Below, piece by piece: positions 1 to 11,100 of a stretch of DNA of 64,000 nt. Each line of letters begins with the position of its first letter. Position 1 is the stretch's first letter. This DNA is from Pseudoips prasinana (taxonomy: Eukaryota; Arthropoda; Insecta; Lepidoptera; Nolidae): NCBI GenBank assembly GCA_951640165.1, contig OX621266.1, forward strand, positions 3,782,001-3,846,000, read 5' to 3'. The notes under the pieces are model-generated. The model made no database searches. It worked only from the letters and a program-made list of their open reading frames with translations, and was not told the origin of the DNA. The position numbers and the translations under genes are program-made.

Positions 1-813
1 GAGTTGGGGCTATTACCCCTGATAGGTCCGAGAACATGTAAAGCTTTTGTTTCTGTACCTCACCTCTTTTTCGATCGTGTCTCTAGTCATCTCATCGGAT
101 TATGAGAGTGATAGACTAGAAAGTGCCTTTGTTTGCATACACTTTTGCATGGGACTTTTATATAATTATGTCCCGATTAATATTATGACATACTGACATA
201 GTAAGCAAGCGAAAGTTAGCTTCAATCCCATTTTTCCTAATACAAATGTTTTGAAAATTGTGTCCGTCAATTATATGTTTGTAAATTACCTCGCGACACC
301 AGGATTCGGAGCATTTCCATAGTGCAGGTATTGTTTTAAAAAAAATATTAGTTTAAATATAAAATTTAGGAATAAGCTTTATTTTAATTACACTGCATTT
401 ATGGGTAACATTTGAATATTTCTTGCGTTCAAGACAAGCAAGTATTATGACTTATTAAATGAATTAAGTAGAAATGGCTTTGTGGTTAATGTGAAGTGGG
501 TGCGAGGGGTATACCGGCAAAAACCCTCTATAACCTATTAAAAGATAGGTCCTATTCTAGGGGAAACCTAGGGAATTATCAATAACTTAAAGTATCTGGC
601 ATTGTTAGGATCATACCAAATTTGGTTAAGAAGAGAGGGGAACACTGAGAGAGAGAGAGAAGGTGAGCGTTGATGCATCATAAGCGGCCACTTAAACCTA
701 CATCTGAATCGCTAGTCTCCCTGTCAAGTTTTCCCTCCTCTTCCATGCGTTAGACTTCTAAAACTTTTATTAAAGTAAAATTGTTATATGAATATATTTA
801 TTTCGAATTACAG
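1..813. other. Non-coding sequence upstream of the first recognised exon
   Basis: No gene is recognised. The stretch about 95-180 resembles a degraded copy of the repeat seen near 5430-5640 (a shared stretch about reaching a cap of purines, TTTGC, ACAC and TGCA blocks). A short GA run lies at 648-660. The last 20 bases form a normal 3' splice site (pyrimidine/A-rich, ending TTACAG at 808-813). Confidence 0.5.
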
Positions 814-1057
814 CTCGTCCGACAGACCTAACAGCAATGTTAGAAAGTCTTGAATCAAATGCTTACAATGATCAATACCTAGACAACCCATTTTCATCAC
901 CATCACCGTTGACATCACCAAATGATGACCGACTTGACCCATTTGGCTCCCATAGACCTGAAAAGATTTATATGCAAGGTGGTGGAACATTCAGAGCAGT
1001 CAGTAGGGATAGAATTATCGAATCTCAACAGTCCAGGGATGGTGACAGATATCTGAG
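814..1057 (+). CDS. TMEM237: Internal exon of a TMEM237-like transmembrane protein
   Basis: This is the cytosolic part of a tetraspan protein that, in animals, sits in the ciliary transition zone with the MKS-module proteins. The exon is bounded by an acceptor (TTACAG, ending 813) and a donor (AG|GTAAGA, GT at 1058). The frame is open throughout, entered with two leftover bases and left in phase 2. It encodes a Ser/Pro/Asp-rich, probably disordered stretch followed by KIYMQGGGTFRAVSR. From memory of the vertebrate family this corresponds to the conserved segment just before the first membrane helix (K-hydrophobic-x4-FxAxxR). The next exon at 3160-3393 joins in the correct phase. The ATG at 837 is internal, not the start, because the frame is open back to the splice acceptor. 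The first exons lie upstream of this window or are unrecognised. Confidence 0.8.
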
Positions 1058-1354
1058 GTAAGACTTCTTGTGGCTTGCTAATTAATTTGACCCACATTCC
1101 ACAAAACATCAAACAATTTTTTCATATGTTTAACAACGCATGCATATTCTGGTATTATCATAATGCATGTAAACTAATACTCTATCTACTTATGACCCTA
1201 ATGCCAACAGAATAGTTATTAGATCATTTAAAACAGTGACAACAGTTCTTTAATTAAGACAGCCTAAGGACACCTTGTTCTTGGTTCACCAGATCAGAAG
1301 AAAAACTAATTTGGAGGATGGATAAGAATTACTCGAAACCCCCATGATGACCTT

Positions 1355-1438
1355 GAAGTGACATAAATTTAATATTTATTTGTGTAAAACCATAACTCGA
1401 AGTGACATAAATTTAATATTTATTTGTGTAAAACCATG
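1355..1438. repeat. Tandem duplication, period 44 bp
   Basis: A block starting GAAGTGACATAAATTTAATA occurs at 1355 and again at 1399, identical over about 39 bp. The two copies are separated only by a five-base linker. It lies in the intron after the first exon; no function is seen. Confidence 0.85.
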
Positions 1439-1857
1439 GTACATAGTGATATTATAGAGCAATGTAGTGGCATTAATGTTTCACCAGGTGCAGGGGTCCA
1501 AAACTTAAAACAGAAGTCGAATAAAGAATCAGTCAACAATTACTCCACTTAAATATTGTTCCTTTGTTATACTAGTCAAAATAATATCAAATATGAATTT
1601 CAAATGGTCAAATTTCATTCTTATCTCTTCAGACGTGTTTGCATGATTGAGAAACAAACATCTCACATACAAACTTGCATAATATTTATACAATTTATAT
1701 TGGACCTTAATTTTGCCTGCAATTACATAAATAAAAATATAAAGTAAGCAAATTGAAGCAAATGCCCTTTAAGGCTTCCGCTTACAGAACACAGTAATAC
1801 TGCTTGGTTGGTGTTAACTTGAAAATCAGAAATCAGAATCATCTTGGGGTGATATGC

Positions 1858-2010
1858 CATAATCCCCACGCTTAGCAGACGGGTTGGCGATCGCAGTATG
1901 ATGGTCATAGTACTCAGAGAGACGCTGCTGCCCGTCCTAGGATAGATATTTCCTCGGGTCGACTTCAAGGTCCCCCACCGGATGAGATGGGGTGATGATT
2001 TTCTGTCTGA
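1858..2010 (-). repeat. Dispersed repeat fragment (GGGCAGCAGCGTCTCT family)
   Basis: On the minus strand this holds CATCTCATCC, GAAGTCGACCCGAG and GGGCAGCAGCGTCTCT, blocks I recognise from abundant lepidopteran interspersed repeats. A second, shorter copy is at about 5570-5640 on the plus strand (AACTCATCC ... GAAGTCGATCCGA ... GGGCAGCAGCGTCTCT). The minus-strand ORF across it is not a gene. Confidence 0.6.
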
Positions 2011-2087
2011 CATGTGTTGTGAGAACCTCTGGGGTCATTAAATACACTTTTTTTTAAGAAAGGAGGGTGGAAGATTTTATTTTATAA

Positions 2088-2297
2088 ACCGCCTAATTGG
2101 TTTCGTGGTAGCGTATTCAACCGCAGGCACTGAGGAACCGCAGGTAATGTTCAAAGTCCCAGCCAGGCCAATAAGTGTTATTAGGACTTTTGGCGACGAA
2201 AAAGTCTCGTAGAGCACGTGAAGCCGCTGGTCCTTCGTCTGTCCTGTATCTAGGGTTTAGAGAGTGCACCTATGTTTGTGTGGATACTTATGCACTA
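2088..2297 (+). repeat. tRNA-like SINE remnant
   Basis: The left part (CCTAATTGGTTTCGTGGTAGCG ... TGTTCAAAGTCCC) has the spacing of pol III A- and B-box regions. It is followed by a repeat tail containing GAAGCCGCTGGTCC and AGAGTGCACCTATGTTTGTG. The copy is degraded and its ends cannot be fixed; it may be two fused repeat fragments. Confidence 0.35.
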
Positions 2298-2870
2298 TAA
2301 TGGGCCCCCTTCTTTTTATCCTGTTCATAAATGATATCGCTGACTGTTTTCAAAATTCCCATTTCTTATTATACGCTGATGACATAAAAAAAATATAAAT
2401 CTTGTACAAACTATCGTGATTGTTTACTTTTACAAGAGGATCTAAATAAACTTTGTCAATATTGCTCTCATAATAAACTTCAGCTTAGCATTCCAAAATG
2501 TAAAATAATAACTTATACAAAAAATAAAAACATCATAACTCATAATTATACTTTAAATAGCATAAGTTTACAAAACGTCAATTATATCCGCGATTTAGGT
2601 GTTACACACAAAATCTTAAGCCTGGAGTCCAGACGGAAACTTCTTACATGTTTGATGCTGTATGGCTTATGCAATAATAAATTTGATTGTACTAACATCA
2701 CAAATCAATTGTGTTACATTGTACCTAGATCTGTGATGCGGCGAGAGGCGCGTGTTCCTCGGCTGTTCTACGCTATAAGGTGCCGAACTAACGCCGGAGT
2801 GCGGCGCCTCTACGTCGCCTCGTAGAGACATATAACACACATCTTGTAGATTTAGACATATTTGCACGTT
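2298..2870 (+). pseudogene. LINE reverse-transcriptase fragment (jockey/CR1-like)
   Basis: From 2298 the plus strand encodes GPLLFILFINDIADC and then LYADDIKK, the RT block ending in the catalytic YADD. After a stop and frame shift it continues as DCLLLQEDLNKLCQYC and YIRDLGVTHK, the thumb region. A later block at about 2680-2815 (FYAIRCRTNAGVRRLY) matches the extreme C-terminus of these polymerases. The part between was lost. It is broken by several frameshifts, has no intact ORF and lies inside the host intron between 1058 and 3159. Confidence 0.75.
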
Positions 2871-3159
2871 CTATTTCAATATTCTAAAATCAAAAATCGC
2901 GAGAGTTTACATTCAGATTACCTTTCTTTTTAACTATTATTTCGCGGACATTGGTGTGGGTTACAGGTTTATACGTTACTTGTTTACACTTATTATATTA
3001 TACTGTAATGTGTAACTGTTTAATGTACCAATAAAATAAAAATAATAAATAATATGTCCCATGTAAACGGCTGGTATCCATTGATATTGACTTGAATAGT
3101 AATGCTAATATTAATAACGTTATTTGATATTAATATAAATTATGTTTCATAACTTTCAG
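2871..3159. other. AT-rich intron sequence
   Basis: No coding or repeat structure is recognised. It ends in the acceptor CTTTCAG at 3153-3159. Confidence 0.5.
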
Positions 3160-3393
3160 CCTAGGCGATCTCACGCCTTTAGACGTAGCATTGACCCTCC
3201 AAAAAGCATGGAGAAACTGTGCTCCAGCTTGCCACGGGGTCTTGGGGGGCCTGTCTCTGATGCACTTGCTCCTCATCAGCTATTCCGATGGGCTTGACGC
3301 GGGACACCTGTCCTTCCATGCTGTGGTGACCATGCCATATGTGGCCACGTATTATTTCTTCTGCGTATTGTGTTTGCTGTCTGTTTTGGATAG
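3160..3393 (+). CDS. TMEM237: Transmembrane exon of the TMEM237-like protein
   Basis: This exon carries the first two membrane helices. It is entered with one base that completes the codon left by the exon ending at 1057, and exits in phase 2 at GATAG|GTAAGT (GT at 3394). The protein reads DVALTLQKAWRN, then the helix CHGVLGGLSLMHLLLI, a loop, and YYFFCVLCLLSVLDR. The pattern DVALTxxxxxR, (C/S)HGxLxG and the second helix ending in DR are the features I remember for vertebrate TMEM237. The remaining part, with two more helices and a tail, is not found downstream in the window. LINE debris starts only about 50 bp after the donor. Confidence 0.8.
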
Positions 3394-3445
3394 GTAAGTT
3401 GCCAGGACGAATATATATGTTTGTAATGTATTTTATATTTCACTT

Positions 3446-3560
3446 GCGACAATATTATCTAAGCTATTTGAGCGTATAATCAATAACTATTTTGGTGAGG
3501 ATAATATTCCCATAAGTCAAGTTCAGTTCGGGTGTAGAGCTGGTTTATCTACTGATCTTG
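3446..3560 (+). pseudogene. LINE RT fragment ending in a fold-back
   Basis: Open plus-strand reading: ILSKLFERIINNYFGED and QFGCRAGLSTDLD, the RT segment just upstream of the catalytic core in jockey/CR1-type LINEs. The homology stops at 3560, where the sequence turns back on itself (see the hairpin at 3530-3595). Confidence 0.7.
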
Positions 3561-3595
3561 ATTGCAAGATCAGTAGATAAACCAACTCTAAACCC
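3530..3595. repeat. Hairpin, 31-bp arms with a 4-nt loop
   Basis: Left arm 3530-3560, loop ATTG 3561-3564, right arm 3565-3595. The arms pair at 29 of 31 positions. The left arm is LINE RT coding sequence, so the right arm is an inverted copy of it. Confidence 0.9.
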
Positions 3596-3783
3596 GGCCT
3601 ATCTATTTGCACAAAAAACACAATGAAAAGCTACACTCTAAAGCGTGCTCTTTAACCATTTTCATGACGCGGCCCGTTTAGTATGAAGAAATATTTCGCG
3701 ACCCCCTACCCATTTTTTACCTTTTTTTTTTCCATGTATTTTATTTTGTGACTAATATTGAATTCTAGATATTTATTCATTTT

Positions 3784-4920
3784 ATAATAATAATAATTTG
3801 TTTATTAAACAAGACAAACATTACACCATTTAGCATTACAAAAAACACCTCACACTAGGCGGGGCCTGTTTTGTGAGTTTTCCTTAATTTAATACATTAC
3901 ATAATATGTAGTGTGTGGTACCATGCTTAAGATAAGTATATAAATTAAATTATTATAGCTATTTTGGTAACTAACATTTAGTTTACAATTTTCAAAAAGT
4001 CTTCCGTGTGTTGATACGACCAATGCAACAAAGTAGAATAATTTTTTTTCTTAGCTTCGATATGGGATAGCAATATTATTTTGTATAGTTTATTGAATTT
4101 TTTATACAGGAATGGTTTCATAAAGGACGTAAAACGCTGTGCAAAGGCGGTTTTCACAGGCAATACGGGAATTTTGATTATTCGTTGTTTTACGATATGG
4201 GATAGGTCTAATATACTAGGTATATCTTTGTGATGTTCTAGAATAGCACTTTTTACAAACATCCTTCTGATGCTTAATACCTGACATTCCTTGAAAAGCA
4301 AATCCGTAGGAGACCTGAAGGGTTTGTGAAGCATTGTTTTTAACACTGCCCTCTGGGCTCTCTCCAGGCTTAACAAGTGACAAGCTGCTGCTCCACCCCA
4401 GGCAAGTATACAGTACGATACGACAGATTGACATAAAGTGTAGTAGATTGTCTTCAGTAGTTTAGTAGGTGCTATATCTCTAAGTTGTTTCATAATATGT
4501 ATCATTTTTCGTGCTCTGCTTGAGGTTGCCAATATGTGATCTCTAAAAGATAGCTTTTCGTCAATTACTATACCAAGGTATTTTGTGGACTTTTCTTTTC
4601 TAATACGTACACAATCACAATTTGCGGTGCTGCTGCCTGGATTATTCGTTTGGCAAGTATGAACAACTAGAGCTATGTCTGGCGAGGCAGTAGCAGAGGT
4701 TTTGTGGAAACAAATATAATGTGTTTTCGTTGTATTGAGAGTGAGGAGATTATTATTTAACCATCCAGTCACTATCTGTAGTCCTTTTTATGCTGTAAAG
4801 TGTAGTCGTTCCCATGTAGTGTCGTGGAAAATTATAATTGTGTCATCCGCGTAATTTATGATGTTGGCGTTACTAATATTATTGGACGAGAGGCCATTAA
4901 GGTAAGATAATACTATAAAA
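3784..4920 (-). pseudogene. LINE RT C-terminal half, truncated
   Basis: The main open stretch is 3978-4772. Just upstream, at about 4840-4860, the minus strand encodes NYADDTIII with the catalytic Asp pair, separated from the main ORF by stops. The ORF covers the palm end (LLTLNTTKTHYICF), KYLGIVIDEKLSFRDHI, and the post-RT region SVVSYCILAWGG and LERAQRAVLKTM. EN and the first RT half are missing (5' truncation). The AAT-rich run at 3786-3800 probably marks the 3' tail. It is the same family as the remnant at 31690-32945 (WGGA ... LERAQR). Confidence 0.8.
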
Positions 4921-5420
4921 ATTCTAATTTAATGTGTTATAGCTGTCTTTGCGTAAGCCGATTATAATATAACTAGAGATCGGGCTTGTTCGAAATTCAA
5001 CTATAAAGTTCTATTGTCAAAGACTATATACATTAAAGACAAATAATATTAAGCTGTTCTCAGCTTTGACACTTTGTTTGTCATCTCTTCTCAGTTTGTC
5101 AGTGTGTCCAAAGAATGGCAGTGTATGTAATGTTTTTTATTAAAATAATTATTTATTAATATTAGCTTACTGCACTCCTTCTCTATATAAACTTTAGCTG
5201 TTCCAAATTTCATACTCCTCCGTCCGCGCAATTTTCATAAAAACGGGTACGAAGTTTTTGCTTCACGTATTAATAATATTATGATAATTATAGAAAAAAC
5301 CAATGTCGTACGCCACACGTTAAGTTATTTATGAGCTTAGTGATGTTACGCACTATTACATACTGACCACAAGTCTTGTGGTTTTTAACCCACTTCATAA
5401 ACGAAGAGTGTTCTCAATTT
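4921..5420. other. Unassigned AT-rich sequence
   Basis: No gene, RNA or clear repeat recognised; only short AT runs. Confidence 0.4.
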
Positions 5421-5424
5421 GATT

Positions 5425-5640
5425 AGTTTTTGGAATACAAAGTGCGCCTGTGTTTGCGCACACACTTGTGCATTATAATATGTCCTGCGCAGATGGCTAA
5501 TCTCCATTGAGACTGGCCGCCGTGGCTGAAATCGGCTAGGAGGACATTATAATTATTATATCGCCACCCCAACTCATCCCGAGGGGGGCGTAGAAGTCGA
5601 TCCGAATATATAACAGAGAACGGGCAGCAGCGTCTCTATG
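5425..5640 (+). repeat. Lepidopteran interspersed repeat copy
   Basis: Contains AGTGCGCCTGTGTTTGCG, TGCATTATAATATGTCCTGC, GACTGGCCGCCGTGGCTGAA and GGGCAGCAGCGTCTCT, a block order I recognise from lepidopteran genomes. Related pieces are at 95-180, 1858-2010 and 2260-2300. Confidence 0.6.
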
Positions 5641-6007
5641 TGTACCAGGGATTTAACGGAGGTAATTTTATCGAAACCGAAGGTGGAGTCGGAGTTTTTA
5701 AATTTGATTTACGGAGTCGGAACCGGATACGGAGGCAGGGTCAGAAGTGGTGCCAGCAGAGAGATGTTTTTATTTAAGGACATATAAAACATTATTCAAT
5801 CAAATTGTTTTCATTTTAATTTTTTGATTAAGTATAAAATAAAACACAAACAATGAAAAAGAATTGGCATGTTTCCAAATAAACAACAAATTAAATTAAA
5901 TGAATTGTATCCAAAAGTAGCATATTATATTAAGTATATTAAATAAACAAAAGCTTTCAAACAAATTAAATGAAATGAATTTAATCCAAAAGTAGCATAG
6001 CATAAAA

Positions 6008-6116
6008 AGATAAAAATAAAAAAGGTTTTTACTCACATAGACTTTAAAAAAGCGCTTGTAAATAGTCAGAACATGTTTGTAGTAATATAGTTGTATACAT
6101 TAGATATTATTTCTAG
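6008..6116 (-). mobile_element. Short 110-130 bp dispersed element, copy 1
   Basis: On the minus strand it starts CTAGAAATAATATC at 6116 and contains ACAAACATGTTCTGACTA and CAAGCGCTTTTTTAAAG, ending in an A/T-rich tail. The same body occurs at 50081-50195 and 61941-62069. All three begin with CTAGAAATAA after a T(T/A)A, so the 5' end is fixed. No tRNA head and no terminal inverted repeat are seen. Confidence 0.8.
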
Positions 6117-6439
6117 TAACATAGCTATTTAGGTACATCTTGTATGAAAACATTTATAAAATTTATTTTATTACAGAAATGATATTTAGCTAGCTCGTAT
6201 CAAGTTATTGTCAAGAGATTATGTTTAATTATCTAGTTTAAGTCTAATATTTTTACTACATATTGTCAATGGTTCTGTCTATATTAAAGGTATTATTATT
6301 ATGACGGACCTTGTGTTAATAACGACGGTCGCGCTTTAATGCTACCACCGGATCCAATGCGCCCCAACTGAGAAGACCCAGCGAAACAAACTCAGTGGGT
6401 TCATCTACTACCGGTTTCAACACGACCCAGTTGAGACGG

Positions 6440-6545
6440 TCCGGCGAAACATACTCAAGCGGGCATGAACACGGGATTTGGTCCAATTAGAGTAATTATT
6501 TAGTAGGCAAACACAATATATGCTCGATCGGTTGTCTGAATGCTT
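6440..6545 (+). repeat. Dispersed repeat shared with 48008-48105
   Basis: GTCCGGCGAAACATACTCAA, then ATTTGGTCCAATTA, AATTATTTAGTA and TCGATC(G/A)GTTGTCT occur in the same order in both copies. Upstream, 6303-6440 is GC-richer and contains two related GACCCAG(C/T) blocks. Confidence 0.75.
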
Positions 6546-6692
6546 ATTATTTTAGATTATATTTAGGTATACAAAAGAAAAACTTCGAAACAATAACATT
6601 ATTCATTTTGAGACAGAGTCAATAATTTTAAATTAAGTATATGATAGCAATCATTTACAGATAGTTCACGTAACACAGCAGATCAGTCATGT

Positions 6693-8876
6693 CTATATGG
6701 CTACAAGATCTCCAGCGAGCAATGTGCAGGTAGGAAGTGAGAGCCAGACGTCTTTGTCATCGATGTACTCTTTAGTGGTGTAATAACCCCTAGCCATAAG
6801 TACACGTTTAATATGTGTTTTAAAACTTGTGTCAGGCAGATCAGTAATTTGAGTAGGAAGCTTGTTATAAAACCTAATACAATTTCCTAAAAATGATTTA
6901 TTAGTTTTGCTTACTCTAAAGCCTGGCAGGGCTAGTTTGTTTTTATTCCTAGTATTTATATTATGCAGTTCACTTTTCTTTTTATAATTATGAATATTTT
7001 TTCTAACAAACATTATATTCTGATATATATATTCCGATGGCACAGTAAGTATATTTATTTCTTTAAAAAAATTTCGCAAAGAATCGCGACTGCCTAAACC
7101 ATAAATGGCTCTGACTGCTCTTTTCTGCAATACAAAAATAGTACCTATGTCAGCCGCCGAACCCCACAGCAGAATGCCATACGACATAATGCTATGAAAG
7201 TACGCGAAATACACTAATCTAGCAGTTTGTTCATCTGACAATTGCCTTATTTTCCAGACAGCATAGGAAGCCGAACTTAATTTACCTGCTAACTTTTCAA
7301 TCTGAGGACCCCATTGCAATTTTGAATCAAGTGTCAATCCTAAAAATACGGTCGATGGGACTAAATCTAATATTTTCGCATTAAGTGCAACTGTTGGTAC
7401 AATTTGAGTCACATTCAGCAATGAGAACCTGATGCATTTAGTTTTCCCTGCATTTAACAAGAGATTATTTGCCGAAAACCATTCTGATATAAAGCTGAGT
7501 GTTTTATTATGCTCAATAAGATCTTTATCCTTTCTATTTACTTTAAATATGAGCGACGTATCATCAGCGAACAAAACTATCTCTGATACTTTCTCTACCA
7601 GATAAGGGAGATCATTTATATAAACTAGAAATAAAAATGGGCCCAATATAGACCCCTGGGGCACCCCCATTTTCACAGGATGACGTGCCGAAGTGACACC
7701 GCCTATCGAAACCATCTGTTGTCGCCCCGATAAATAGGACATCACAAGATCAAGAGATGTGCCAGATATTCCATAGTACTTCAGTTTAACAACGAGCGTA
7801 CGATGATCAACGCAATCGAAAGCCTTAGAGAGATCACAAAAAACTCCCAGCGCATCCTGTGATCCCTCCCAAGCCTCCAATATTGACCTAATTAATGTGC
7901 AACCTGCATCCTGAGTAGAGCGGCCCATTGTAAACCCGAACTGCTTGTTATGCAATATCTCATTCACGTTAAAGTGCGACAACATTTGGCTGAGCATCAG
8001 CTTTTCAAATATTTTACTTAAAGCTGGCAGTATTGAGATAGGCCTATAATTCGTGGCATTTTTTGAACAACCTGCCTTGAAAATGGGTATTATCTTACTT
8101 ATTTTCATTAAATCGGGAAAGACACCATCACTTATACAGCCATTGAAGATGGCTGCAAGGATTGTAGCAATGTTTAGTATGATTGATTCAATTGCTTTAA
8201 CAGACAGTCCCCACAAATCTTCTGTGCCTTTCCTTTTAATACTCTTAAAAGCTTTTATAATATCATCACTTGTTACGGATTTAAAACTAAAGTTAGGTAC
8301 AGTTTGTTTTACGCTTTGATTTAAAAAGAGTTCAGCCACATCTGGTGATGATGCGAGACACTTAGTAATATCCACGGGTATATTTGCAAAAAAAGCAGCT
8401 AAAAAATTGGCAATGGTAAGCTTGTCTGAAACCAGTTCATCACCAATATTCAATACTAATGTTTGATCTCTTGATCTATTTTTCCAGTTTCAGTATTAAT
8501 TATTTGCCAAGCTGATTTTATTTTAGTATCAGATTTTTTTTATTTTATCTCTTATATATAAAGATTTAGCTTGAATGCAAACCTTTTTAAAAATTTTTGA
8601 ATAATTTCTAACATAATTAATAAAATTGACATCAGGGTTATAGGACCTTCTGTCATACAACTCATATAAAAAATCTCTACTCAATCTAATGCCTTGAGTT
8701 GCCCAAGAACTAAATTTTATCTTATTACTGTCAAGCGTTATGTTTTTTATTTTACAAGCTTTATTAAATTCTTTGCAAATACAGTGGAATAATGTAGTGT
8801 ACATATCGTTAGGGTTACTTTTGTTTGGCAATAGATGGCACAAACTATTCTCCAGGTTGTTACTGAACTTTCCCAA
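6693..8876 (-). pseudogene. LINE ORF2, linker and reverse transcriptase (jockey/CR1-like)
   Basis: This is the RT half of a LINE that copies its RNA at a nicked target. The 6693-8453 stretch is open: YRPISILPALSKIFEKLM, GFTMGRSTQDAG, CDLSKAFDCVDH, GVPQGSILGPFLF, and LFADDTSLIF with the Asp pair near codon 294. Then come the thumb and the C-terminal FYNKLPTQI tail. Upstream, 8529-8876 is the linker between EN and RT in the same frame. A stop at 8529 and a shift near 8490 separate them. Its endonuclease half continues at 9985-10507 beyond the inserted element 8922-9984. The copy is therefore dead by at least two coding lesions plus the insertion. Confidence 0.88.
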
Positions 8877-8921
8877 ATTAGATTTTGTTAAAAGTCTAAA
8901 ACTAATTTTTTGTTTATTTAT

Positions 8922-9984
8922 CCGCTTGAGTGTGCAAGCCGGGCGTTATCAATACCGTAGAATGCGCACCGATTACGTCATGACTTAGCGCGTATGGTTG
9001 AGTTCTGATTATCAATGGTTTTTGTTGTTATAAAAACCCGAGACCCTTTTGAAGTGTTGTTATTATTAAAGTTCCTGAGTCAACCTTGCTATTGATGTTA
9101 AAACTACTTCAATATAACGTTTGTTTGTTTAGATAAGTAGGCTGGAACATGAACGTATCGTAAATATTATGAAAGTAGAACTTTATTATTTTTTATTTCC
9201 GAAAGTAGATCGTTTACCTATGCATTTTATTTGTTTATATAGTGAAAGAGTTAAATATACATACAAAAAAAAAATAAAACACATAATTAATAGTATAAAA
9301 ATATTATTTTTTATCCATAATACTGTTTGTACAAATTTGCCGAGAGGAGAGATATTTTTAACCTAAATTAAAAACATCATAACTTCGTAATCCTTAAAGG
9401 TATATTCAAAATATGTTCACTACTTAAAAGCTAGATTTATAGTACACAATTTTTGTGAAAATAATGATATTCAAATAAAACAATAACACAAACATTTGAG
9501 ATTCTTTGTAGGTACTACCATTTTCAGAAAGTCTTTAGGTCAGTTTCTGATCACGTCACAAACCACACAACTGTTTTTATTTAATAGAGTTTTATTAATT
9601 TTGCACACGGATACCACTTCAACTAACTGTTTGGTGTCAAAAAGTTACAAAATAAACGCTTAATAGCATCAGACAATGAGGTCACAAGAACTTGCGTACA
9701 CTTAACTAGCCACTTGCGTCGAACTACAGCCGAGAGCGACACTTAAAGTATTTTTTTTAAATGTTCTACAACGAGTATGGTATTGTGATACATTTTTAAG
9801 CAATCATAGATAAGTGTTTAATGAAACAGATACATAAGTATCCGTGTGGATGAAAGAGATGGATTATAATTAGATGCTAAAACGAACCTCAGTTTGGCGC
9901 CGAACAAAATGGTAGTAAACTACCAATGCGCACTCTACGGTATAGTCCAAAATGGTAGCAAACTACCATTGCGCACTCAAGCGG
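8922..9984. mobile_element. 1,063-bp non-autonomous class II element, TSD TTAT
   Basis: Both ends read CCGCTTGAGTG(T/C)GCA inwards. TTAT occurs immediately outside both ends (8918-8921 and 9985-9988). Removing the element and one TTAT leaves the host LINE frame continuous (EINI/NKQKIS). A subterminal motif ATACCGTAGA(A/G)TGCGCA is inverted between the two ends. The right end has a near-perfect direct duplication of about 29 bp (9908-9936 and 9949-9977), each copy holding the palindrome GGTAG-AAA-CTACC-like core. No transposase is encoded; superfamily not assigned. Confidence 0.85.
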
Positions 9985-10507
9985 TTATATTTATCTCATT
10001 TTTTATCGTTACTATTTGGCATTTATGGTCAGAGCGAACACCAGCCACCAAACACTTCTCAGAGACATCAAAGTTGGTAATTATGTTATCAATGCAAGTA
10101 GCAGATGTGGGTGTGACTCTCGTGGCCTCAGAGAACAAGCATTTAAGGTTAAAGGACCGAAATACAGATAGAAATATGTTTATTTCAGGTGAATCTGCTA
10201 AAATGTTCATATTAAAATCACCACATACAAGGACTTTTTTTTTACTTTTAATTTTCCTAAGAATGTCTTCTATTGTTGCTGTAAAAAGCTTTAAATCGGA
10301 TGCTGGTGGTCTATACACACATATTATACAATAAAACTGCGTCTCTACACATGCCACCTCACACACACGCTCAATAGATAGTTGGCATATATCTTTACGT
10401 TCTTTAAATTTAATTTGGTCTCGAAGTAGTATCAGTACTCCACCACCCTCTGCCGAAACCCTATTATAAAAGCTGGCGACCCTATAGCCACAGACACTAA
10501 AAGCCAT
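9985..10507 (-). pseudogene. LINE ORF2, apurinic-type endonuclease part
   Basis: AP-endonuclease-like domain that nicks target DNA. Visible: GGGVLILLRD, IICVYRPPASD, VLVCGDFNMNIL with the catalytic Asp-x-Asn, and GVRSDHKCQIV with the SDH catalytic His. It is cut off at its N-terminus near 10508 (5' truncation), where the unrelated block ACTAGCGGCCCGGTACGTGC begins. It belongs to the RT at 6693-8876 and is separated from it only by the element 8922-9984. Confidence 0.85.
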
Positions 10508-10596
10508 CGTATATTATATTAAACTAGCGGCCCGGTACGTGCTTCGCTACGTATAAGACATAGTAATAAAAAATGATTATTAAGTTCATTGAGGTA

Positions 10597-10740
10597 GTCC
10601 ACAAAGGGCACCCATCTGAATGGCACCTGCGCGAATGGCACCTAGCCTAGTCCACGAAAGGCACCTCTCAATATTTTTGGCAGGTGCTCTTCGTGGATTC
10701 AATTTATTTTTAACATTCTTGTCCACGAAAGGCACCTACG
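10597..10740. repeat. Clustered motif TCCACGAAAGGCACCT
   Basis: Near-identical copies at 10597-10614 (TCCACAAAGGGCACCC), 10650-10666 and 10721-10737, plus an inverted copy at 10681-10697 (CAGGTGCTCTTCGTGGA). Half copies GAATGGCACCT lie at 10617 and 10633. It may be a degraded satellite or transposon end; not identified. Confidence 0.7.
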
Positions 10741-10847
10741 TTAACCGTTACAGTAACCTAGGTTATTAAATGGAAGATATCGATAAAAATCACTAGAACG
10801 TTTATTAACATTACTGATATTACGCACGTTAAGACTAGTATTTTCTT

Positions 10848-11060
10848 ATGTTTTTATTAAAAGCATACATTTTCAACCAAATACAAAAAATGAGGAGTTT
10901 CTTTTTTATTTATTTTTACGATTTTAATAAAATACCTTTTTCATATAAAACCCTAACAATAAACTTATTCAAAAAGAAATTTAAAGAATTACTTAGTAAA
11001 AAAGGGTACTATAGTGTGAATGATTTTTTACTAGATAAGTCTATTGTGCCAAATATGTGA
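10848..11060 (+). pseudogene. LINE ORF2 C-terminal scrap, plus strand
   Basis: From about 10918 the frame reads FNKIPFSYKTLTINLFKKKF followed by KGYYSVNDFLLDK, the typical last 50 residues of jockey/CR1-type ORF2 (FNKLP ... FKxxVKxxL ... YYSxxEFL). The upstream codons are not recognisable. It is followed directly by the TTTA-rich tail at 11061-11100. Confidence 0.65.
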
Positions 11061-11100
11061 AATTATTTATTTATTTATTTTTTTTATTTATTTATTGTTT
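11061..11100 (+). repeat. (TTTA)n run between two LINE tails
   Basis: ATTTATTTATTTATTTTTTTTATTTATTTATTG-type run; it could be the 3' tail of the plus-strand LINE, the minus-strand LINE, or both. Confidence 0.8.
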
